Shown: piece after piece, positions 58,608-64,000 of the stretch
Position numbering within the stretch: the first letter of the stretch is position 1
How the letters are laid out: every line of letters starts with the position of its first letter
Source of the DNA: Streptomyces griseoluteus
Lineage (GTDB): Bacteria > Actinomycetota > Actinomycetes > Streptomycetales > Streptomycetaceae
Reading direction: 5' to 3'
DNA length: 64,000 bases
Assembly (NCBI GenBank): GCA_000717735.1
Contig: JOBE01000020.1
Span: 43,411-107,410, forward strand
Notes under the pieces: model-generated
Seen by the model: the letters and a program-made list of their open reading frames with translations, nothing else
Told to the model about the DNA's origin: nothing
Databases searched by the model: none
Program-made: the position numbers and the translations under genes

Positions 58608-60173
58608 TCAGTCGGCGACCACCAGCGAAGGGGTCTCCTTCGTGAGGACCTCGCCCCGGAAGAACGCCGGGCTCTTCCGCTGCATGACCAGCATGATCAC
58701 CACGCCGAGGAGCAGCAGGCCGACGCCGATCACGAAGACCGAGCCGACGCCGAGGACGGCAGAGCCGGAGCCGTAGGCCGGGTCCCACATGTCGTACAGC
58801 GTCTTGCCGAAGACGGCGGTGAGCATGAGGCCGCCGACGCCGGGGAGGATGCCCTTGACCATCAGGTTGGCGAAGGACGAGGTCAGCTCCTTGCGGAAGA
58901 ACCAGACGCAGGCGAAGGCCGTGATCGAGTAGTAGAAGCAGATCATCAGGCCGAGGGCGTAGATCGTGTCGACCAGGACGTTCTCGCTGACGAGGCTCAT
59001 CACCGCGTAGAACACTCCGGTGGCGACGCCCGCCCACACGGTGGCGCGGCCCGGCGTCCTGAAGCGCGGGTTCATCCGGGCGAAGGCCGGGGGCAGTGCC
59101 TCGTACGCGCTCATCGCGAGGGCCGTGCGGGCGACCGGGATGAACGTGGTCTGGAGGCTGGCCGCAGCCGAGGCGAGGACGGCGACGAAGAGCAGGATGC
59201 CGAGGCCGGAGCCCATGACCGGGCCCGCGAGGACGGCGAAGACGTTGTCGGAGGTCTCGGGGTTGCCGAGGCCGGTGCCCTCCTCGCCGACACCCGCGTA
59301 CATCTGTACGGCGATGGCGACCAGCAGGTAGGAGGCGACGATGACGACCATGGCGAGGAAGGCGGAGCGGCCGGGGGTGCGGGCGCTGCCGGTGCTCTCC
59401 TCGTTGATGGACAGGCAGGCGTCCCAGCCCCAGTAGATGAAGATCGACAGGGAGAGGCCGGCAGTGAAGGCGGAGAAGGACTCGACGCCGAACGGGTTCA
59501 GCCAGCTGAGGGAGAAGTCGATCGATCCCGCGACCTCGCCGGACTTGCTGATCGCCATGAAGGCGAAGATCGCGATGACCGTGAGCTGGAGGCCGACGAG
59601 GATGTACTGGACCCACTTGGTGGCGGTGATGCCGCGGTAGCTGATGGCCGTGGCGATGCCGATGAAGACCAGCGTGGTGAGGATGTGGACGGCCTTGTTG
59701 TCGTCCAGGGCGGCGATGTCGGCGCTGCCGGTGACCTCGCCGGCGGTGAGCCAGAAGAAGGAGGTCGCGACGCCCGCGAGGTTGGACAGGACGACGATCG
59801 TGGCGACCAGCAGGCCCCAGCCGCACATCCAGCCGATCTTGGGGCCGAAGGCCTTCACCGACCAGGTGAAGGAGGTGCCGCAGTCGGGCAGGGCCTTGTT
59901 GAGTTCCCGGTACGCGAACGCGACCAGCAGCATGGGCAGGAAGCCGGCCAGGAACACGGCGGGCATCTGGAGTCCGACCTCGCCAACCGTGGGGCCGAGC
60001 GTGGAGGTCAGACAGTAGACCGGGGCCACGGTGGAGATGCCGATGACGGCACCGCCCATCAGCCCGACGGAGTTCCCGCCGAGGCCCTTCTTGCGCACGC
60101 CGTTCGCGTCACCCGGGGCGTTGACGCCCCTTACCGTGTCTCCGGCCTGGGGCCGTGCTTCCACCTGAGTCAT
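58608..60173 (-). CDS. APC-family amino acid permease
   Basis: The 521-residue product has about 12-13 helices with typical APC stretches (GGAVIGISTVAPVYCLTSTL, FAYRELNKALPDCGTSFTWS and GWDACLSINEESTGSARTPG). It imports an amino acid or amine; the substrate is unknown. It starts with ATG at 60173. It is preceded by a promoter region with dyads (60230-60326) and may serve the next operon, which makes an aldehyde dehydrogenase and a D-aminoacylase. Confidence 0.93.
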   Translation of the reverse strand: MTQVEARPQAGDTVRGVNAPGDANGVRKKGLGGNSVGLMGGAVIGISTVAPVYCLTSTLGPTVGEVGLQMPAVFLAGFLPMLLVAFAYRELNKALPDCGTSFTWSVKAFGPKIGWMCGWGLLVATIVVLSNLAGVATSFFWLTAGEVTGSADIAALDDNKAVHILTTLVFIGIATAISYRGITATKWVQYILVGLQLTVIAIFAFMAISKSGEVAGSIDFSLSWLNPFGVESFSAFTAGLSLSIFIYWGWDACLSINEESTGSARTPGRSAFLAMVVIVASYLLVAIAVQMYAGVGEEGTGLGNPETSDNVFAVLAGPVMGSGLGILLFVAVLASAAASLQTTFIPVARTALAMSAYEALPPAFARMNPRFRTPGRATVWAGVATGVFYAVMSLVSENVLVDTIYALGLMICFYYSITAFACVWFFRKELTSSFANLMVKGILPGVGGLMLTAVFGKTLYDMWDPAYGSGSAVLGVGSVFVIGVGLLLLGVVIMLVMQRKSPAFFRGEVLTKETPSLVVAD

Positions 60174-60229
60174 GAACAGGACGTTAAATGCTGCGGTTTC
60201 CACATCCGGAAGATCGAACTCCGCCGACC

Positions 60230-60326
60230 TGATCGATCATCGCCTTACTTTGCGGGGGTCGAAGCGGACACCCGCCAATGATTGAAAGATCGACGCCCCG
60301 GACAGCCCGACCAACTGGTAGGTCGG
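60230..60326. promoter_or_regulatory. Operator dyads in front of the APC permease gene
   Basis: TGATCGATCA (60230-60239) is a perfect palindrome. CCGACC-AACTGGTA-GGTCGG (60307-60326) is a 6-bp inverted repeat with a further ACCA/TGGT inner dyad, a TetR-like shape. Downstream, 60373-60405 is unusually AT-rich for this genome (AAATTTTCC then GGAAATTTT) and may include the terminator of the aldehyde dehydrogenase operon. Confidence 0.45.
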
Positions 60327-60412
60327 TCGGACCACGTCCGATATGCGGGAACCGCAGCCGTGCCCCAAATGTCCGTTTTCAAATTTTCCGAAGGAAATTT
60401 TCGGCCACGTCC

Positions 60413-61867
60413 TCACCCCGGCCAGACAACGGCCTGCAGCTCGCTGTACGCGTGCAGCGCGTACGAGCCGACGTCCCGTCCGACCCCGCTCTTCTTGAAT
60501 CCGCCGAACGGCGCCTCCATGTTCCGGCCGATCGTGTTCACCCCCACCCCGCCGGCCCGCAGCCGGGCCGCGATCCGGAAGGCACGGGCCACGTCGCCGG
60601 ACCACACGTAGTCGATCAGCCCGTAGTCGCTGTCGTTCGCGAGGGCGATCCCCTCCTCCTCGTCGTCGAAGGGGACGACCACGACGACCGGCCCGAAGAT
60701 CTCCTCCCGCACCACCCGCATCTCGTTGGTGCAGTCGGCGAGCAGCGTCGGCGCCACGTAGAAGCCCCTCGCGAGATCCGGGCGCTCGCCGCCCACCACG
60801 ACCCGCGCCCCCTCCTTGCGTCCGAGGTCCACGTACGACTCCACCCGGTCGCGGTGCGCCGCCGAGATCACCGGGCCGACGACCGTGCCCCGCTCCGCCG
60901 GGTCCCCCACCTTCATGAAGGCCAGATAGCCGGTCAGCTTCTCGATCAGCCGCTCGTAGATCCCGCGCTGCGCGAGCACCCGGGTCGGGGCGGTGCAGAT
61001 CTGTCCGCTGTAGAAGGCGAACGTCGTCCCGATCCCCATGACCGCGGAGTCCAGGTCCGCGTCGTCGAAGACGAGCGCGGCGCCCTTGCCGCCCAGCTCC
61101 ATCAGCTGCCGCTTGAGCGAGCGGCCGCAGACCTCTCCGATCGCCTGACCGACCGCCGTGGAACCGGTGAACGACACCATGTCGACGTCCGGGGAGTCCA
61201 CCGCCGCCTCTCCGACCGCCCGCGCGGAGCCGGTGACCACGTTGACGACCCCCGCCGGGACGCCGGCCTCCTCAAGGGCCCGGGTCATCGCGTACACGGA
61301 GAGCGGGTCCTGCGGGGCCGGCTTCACGAGGACCGTGTTCCCCATGGCGAGTGCCGGGGCGACCTTGCCCGCCGGATTGGCCCAGGGGTTGTTGTACGAG
61401 GTGATGCAGGTGACGACGCCGACCGGGCGCCGTACCGCCACCGCGCCGAACACCCCGGCCTTGCCCATCGGGCCCGCCTCGTTGATCTGCGGGGGCAGCG
61501 CCTGCTCGACCGGTTCCATCGCCCCGCGCGCGTACCGCCGGAATCGGGCCGCGCCGACCGCGACCTGCATCCCCCGCGCGGTGCCGGTGGTGGCACCCGT
61601 CTCGGCGCGGGCGAGCAGCGTGTTCGCGTCGGCGTCCCTGGCCATCAGGTCCGCGGCCCGGTCCAGGATCGCCGCCCGCTCCTCCGGCTTCGTACGGGAC
61701 CAGGAGCCGAAGGCCTCGCGGGCCGCGGCGGCGGCCTCGTGGACCTGGGCGCGCGAGGCCTCCGGCGCCAGGCCGACGACCTCTTCGGTGGCCGGGTCGA
61801 CGACGGGGTAGTGGCCGCCGTCGGGCTCGACCCACTCACCGCCGATGAAAAGCCGCTCGGTCCTCAT
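60413..61867 (-). CDS. NAD(P)-dependent aldehyde dehydrogenase
   Basis: The 484-residue product is a complete ALDH: VTCITSYNNPWANPAGKVAP, SFTGSTAVGQAIGEVCGRSL, the catalytic Glu in LMELGGKGAALVFDDADLD, the catalytic Cys in YSGQICTAPTRVL and the C-terminal PFGGFKKSGVGRDVGSYAL. It oxidises an aldehyde to an acid. Its start overlaps the stop of the upstream amidohydrolase gene (ATGA), so both act in one pathway. The substrate is unknown. Confidence 0.94.
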   Translation of the reverse strand: MRTERLFIGGEWVEPDGGHYPVVDPATEEVVGLAPEASRAQVHEAAAAAREAFGSWSRTKPEERAAILDRAADLMARDADANTLLARAETGATTGTARGMQVAVGAARFRRYARGAMEPVEQALPPQINEAGPMGKAGVFGAVAVRRPVGVVTCITSYNNPWANPAGKVAPALAMGNTVLVKPAPQDPLSVYAMTRALEEAGVPAGVVNVVTGSARAVGEAAVDSPDVDMVSFTGSTAVGQAIGEVCGRSLKRQLMELGGKGAALVFDDADLDSAVMGIGTTFAFYSGQICTAPTRVLAQRGIYERLIEKLTGYLAFMKVGDPAERGTVVGPVISAAHRDRVESYVDLGRKEGARVVVGGERPDLARGFYVAPTLLADCTNEMRVVREEIFGPVVVVVPFDDEEEGIALANDSDYGLIDYVWSGDVARAFRIAARLRAGGVGVNTIGRNMEAPFGGFKKSGVGRDVGSYALHAYSELQAVVWPG

Positions 61868-63603
61868 CGCGTGCTCACCGTCCTCGTGTCACGGCCCGAG
61901 CGCAGCACGCGCCCGGGGATCGCGCCGGTCACCCGGTCGTCCCGCACGGTCTCGACCCCGTTGACCCGCACCGACACGATCCCGACCGCCCGCGAGTCCA
62001 GGCGCGGGCTGTCCCCCGGCAGGTCGTGCACGAGGGTCGCCGGGCCCGCGTCGATCCGCTCCGGGTCGAAGAGGACCAGGTCGGCGTGGAAGCCCTCGGT
62101 GATCCGGCCGCGCTCGCGGAGCCCGAAGAGCCGGGCCGGGTCGTCGGTCAGCATCTTCACGGCCCGCTCCAGGGGCACGAGCTTCCGGCCGCGCAGACAG
62201 TCGCCGAGGAAGCGGGTCGTGTACGGGGCTCCGCACATCCGGTCCAGGTGGGCGCCCGCGTCGGAGCCGCCGAGCAGGACGTCCTCGTGGTCCCAGGTCT
62301 CGCGGCGCAGCGCCCAGGAGGCCGGGTCGTTGTCGCTGGGCATCGGCCACAGGACCGTCCTGAGGTCGTCGTTGGCGCAGATCTCGACGAGGCACTGGAA
62401 GGGGTCCTGGCCGCGTTCGGCGGCGATGTCGCCGACGACGCGCCCGGTGAGCCCCTCGTTCTCACGGCTGTACGTGTCGCCGATGACGTACCGCCCGAAG
62501 TGGGCGAGACGCCGGAAGACCCCGGCCTCCCGGGAGTCGGCGCGCCGCAGCATCCCGGCCCTGACGTCCGGGTCGCGGAGCTTCGCGATCCGCTCGGGGA
62601 CGGGGAGCGCGAGGATCTCGCCCCAGCCGGGGATGAGGTTGAGGGCGCAGAACGTGCCGAGGGACATGTTCATCGGCGTGAGGATCGGCATGGTGAGGGC
62701 GACGATCCGGCCGCCGGACTTGCGGGCCCGCTCGGAGGCGGTGAGCTGGCGCGGAACGCGCTCGGGGACGGAGGCGTCGATGGTGAGGACGTTCCAGTTC
62801 AGGGGCCGCCCGGCGGCGGCGGTCATCTCGACGAACAGCTCGATCTCGTCGTCGGAGAACTGGTCGAGACAGCCGGCGAGGATCGCCTCGATCTGGGTGC
62901 CCTCGTGCTCGCCGACCGCCCGGGAGAGGGCGATCAGCTCGTCGGGTCCCGCGTGCCGGGAGGCGACGGGCGCGCCGTCGCCGTCGGAGTGGGTGGACGA
63001 CTGGGTGGTGGAGAGCCCCCAGGCCCCGGCCTCCATGGCCTCCTTGAGCAGGGCGACCATCCGGGCGAGCTGCTCGGGGGTCGGCTGCCCGCCGACGGCG
63101 TCGGCGCCCATCACGTACCGGCGCAGGGCGCAGTGCCCGACCATGAACCCGGCGTTGACGGCGATCCGCCCGTCGAGGGCGTCGAGGTACTCGGCGAAGG
63201 ACGACCAGGTCCAGTCGACGCCCTCCTCCAGTGCCTTCAGGGCCATGCCCTCCACCTTGGACATCATGCGGCGGGTGTAGTCGGCGTCCTCGGGCCGGTC
63301 CGGGTGGAGCGGGGCGAGGGTGAAGCCGCAGTTGCCGCCTGCGACGGTGGTGACGCCGTGGTTCATGGAGGGGGTGGCGTACGGGTCCCAGAACAGCTGG
63401 GCGTCGTAGTGGGTGTGCGGGTCGACGAAGCCGGGGGCGAGGACGAGGCCTGTGGCGTCCTGGGTGGTACGGGCGCGCTCGGTCGTCGTGCCGGGCTCGG
63501 CGACGACGGCGATCCTGCCCTCGCGTATGCCGACGTCGGCGGTGAAGGCGGGGGCGCCGGTGCCGTCCACGACGGTGGCGCTCGTGATGAGGTGGTCGAG
63601 CAT
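61864..63603 (-). CDS. N-acyl-D-amino-acid deacylase (amidohydrolase superfamily)
   Basis: The 579-residue product begins MLDHLITSATVVDGTGAPAF and has metal-ligand motifs of the D-aminoacylase subgroup: PGFVDPHTHYDAQLFWDPYA, GHCALRRYVMG and GGSDAGAHLDRMC. These enzymes hydrolyse N-acyl-D-amino acids or similar amides with zinc. It is coupled to the aldehyde dehydrogenase and downstream of GC-rich repeats. The ATG at 63603 follows AAAGGGACCG. Confidence 0.9.
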   Translation of the reverse strand: MLDHLITSATVVDGTGAPAFTADVGIREGRIAVVAEPGTTTERARTTQDATGLVLAPGFVDPHTHYDAQLFWDPYATPSMNHGVTTVAGGNCGFTLAPLHPDRPEDADYTRRMMSKVEGMALKALEEGVDWTWSSFAEYLDALDGRIAVNAGFMVGHCALRRYVMGADAVGGQPTPEQLARMVALLKEAMEAGAWGLSTTQSSTHSDGDGAPVASRHAGPDELIALSRAVGEHEGTQIEAILAGCLDQFSDDEIELFVEMTAAAGRPLNWNVLTIDASVPERVPRQLTASERARKSGGRIVALTMPILTPMNMSLGTFCALNLIPGWGEILALPVPERIAKLRDPDVRAGMLRRADSREAGVFRRLAHFGRYVIGDTYSRENEGLTGRVVGDIAAERGQDPFQCLVEICANDDLRTVLWPMPSDNDPASWALRRETWDHEDVLLGGSDAGAHLDRMCGAPYTTRFLGDCLRGRKLVPLERAVKMLTDDPARLFGLRERGRITEGFHADLVLFDPERIDAGPATLVHDLPGDSPRLDSRAVGIVSVRVNGVETVRDDRVTGAIPGRVLRSGRDTRTVSTR

Positions 63604-64000
63604 GACGGTCCCTTTCTGGACGTGGACGCGGGTGTGCCCCGGACCGGGGGCCGCCGCGGGGGGCCTCCGGCCGGGGCGGATACGGGGCGACGGTCCGGGA
63701 AGACGCCACCCCGCGCTCATGACGGCGGCCGGGGGCCCGCCGTGGCGGGCCGCGCCGTGGCGAGCCGCGCCGTGGCGAGCCGGCGCCCACCCCACCCGCC
63801 GTGGCCACCTCCGTTGGGGGCAGTCGCCCCGCTGGGGCGGCGCCCACCCTGGCCGTCGCCACCCCCGTTGTGGGCAGTCGTTCCGCTGGGGCGATGGGGG
63901 TCCCCCTGCTCGAGGGAAGCCGAGAGCTCGGGGGAGGGTGGGCACAACGGGACGGCGCCCTTTGCCGGGCCTGGGCTTCCGCGCCCTGACCCGCACCCGG
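63604..64000. repeat. Repeat-rich region upstream of the deacylase
   Basis: No gene is evident. Two 29-bp copies of a unit with CCGTTG and GGGCAGTCG-CCGCTGGGGCG lie at 63811-63839 and 63865-63893, three copies of about 15 bp (CGCCGTGGCGAGCCG) lie around 63738-63782, and a hairpin (TCCCCC ... GGGGGA) follows at 63901-63935. Such families of GC-rich intergenic repeats occur across Streptomyces chromosomes. Some could bind a regulator or stop transcription. Confidence 0.6.

Overview
The window is about 64 kb of very GC-rich DNA with many GTG starts, GTGA/ATGA overlapping stop-start pairs and purine-rich ribosome binding sites. It carries families typical of Streptomyces and close relatives: an XRE-DUF5753 plus DUF397 pair, DUF3040, GPP34, F420 biosynthesis (FbiC) with an F420-type oxidoreductase, and decay products of an actinomycete integrative and conjugative element (AICE). 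I read it as a chromosomal segment of a Streptomyces-like actinomycete.

Positions 1-11000 hold envelope, stress and ion-homeostasis genes: a BlaR1-like M56 peptidase (cut by the window edge) with its BlaI repressor, TerD, TatA, a six-gene reverse-strand operon led by a CPA1-type Na+/H+ antiporter with a CBS protein, a STAS protein, a DM13 protein, NhaA and an alanine/glycine:cation symporter. Conserved leader elements with the core GCCGGGAAG(T/C)CTGGTCGGC lie before the CPA1 antiporter, before nhaA and before a broken gene at 22.7 kb. A fourth, weaker copy precedes the STAS gene. They look like cation-responsive riboswitches of the nhaA-I kind.

Positions 11000-29000 form a membrane-microdomain and stress island. 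Three separate SPFH (stomatin/flotillin) loci lie within 15 kb, each with an NfeD/YqiJ-like membrane partner. The central locus encodes a YqiJ-like protein, a 674-residue flotillin, a 1618-residue DUF3686-type AAA+ ATPase and a zinc-ribbon protein, and diverges from a PucR-type regulator. A shared inverted repeat, (A)CTGCC-N7-GGCAGT, lies before two of these loci and suggests common control. A 647-residue TrkA-like protein with two nucleotide-binding domains ends the region.

Positions 31604-39896 are an integrated element in tRNA-Arg(CCT). It is bounded by perfect 43-bp repeats (31635-31677 and 39854-39896), with a degenerate third att-like site at 35424-35462. It therefore looks like two accreted elements. 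The right one keeps a shattered integrase, an excisionase relic, decayed small AICE genes and a GntR regulator with palindromic operators. In the left one, an ABC transporter with a secreted protein sits where the integrase should be.

Positions 39973-64000 are mostly housekeeping and metabolism: a polytopic membrane protein, an unusually long D-Ala-D-Ala carboxypeptidase, GPP34, XRE/DUF397, an SDR sharing an operator with an alpha/beta-barrel protein, a sodium:solute symporter, an ADP-ribosylglycohydrolase, FbiC, a Phd-type antitoxin with a frameshifted toxin, an LLM oxidoreductase, two GNAT enzymes, an APC permease, and an aldehyde dehydrogenase/D-aminoacylase operon. Several genes are broken by frameshifts or nonsense codons; each is flagged. 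Such breaks can be biological or sequencing errors, and the text alone cannot separate the two.
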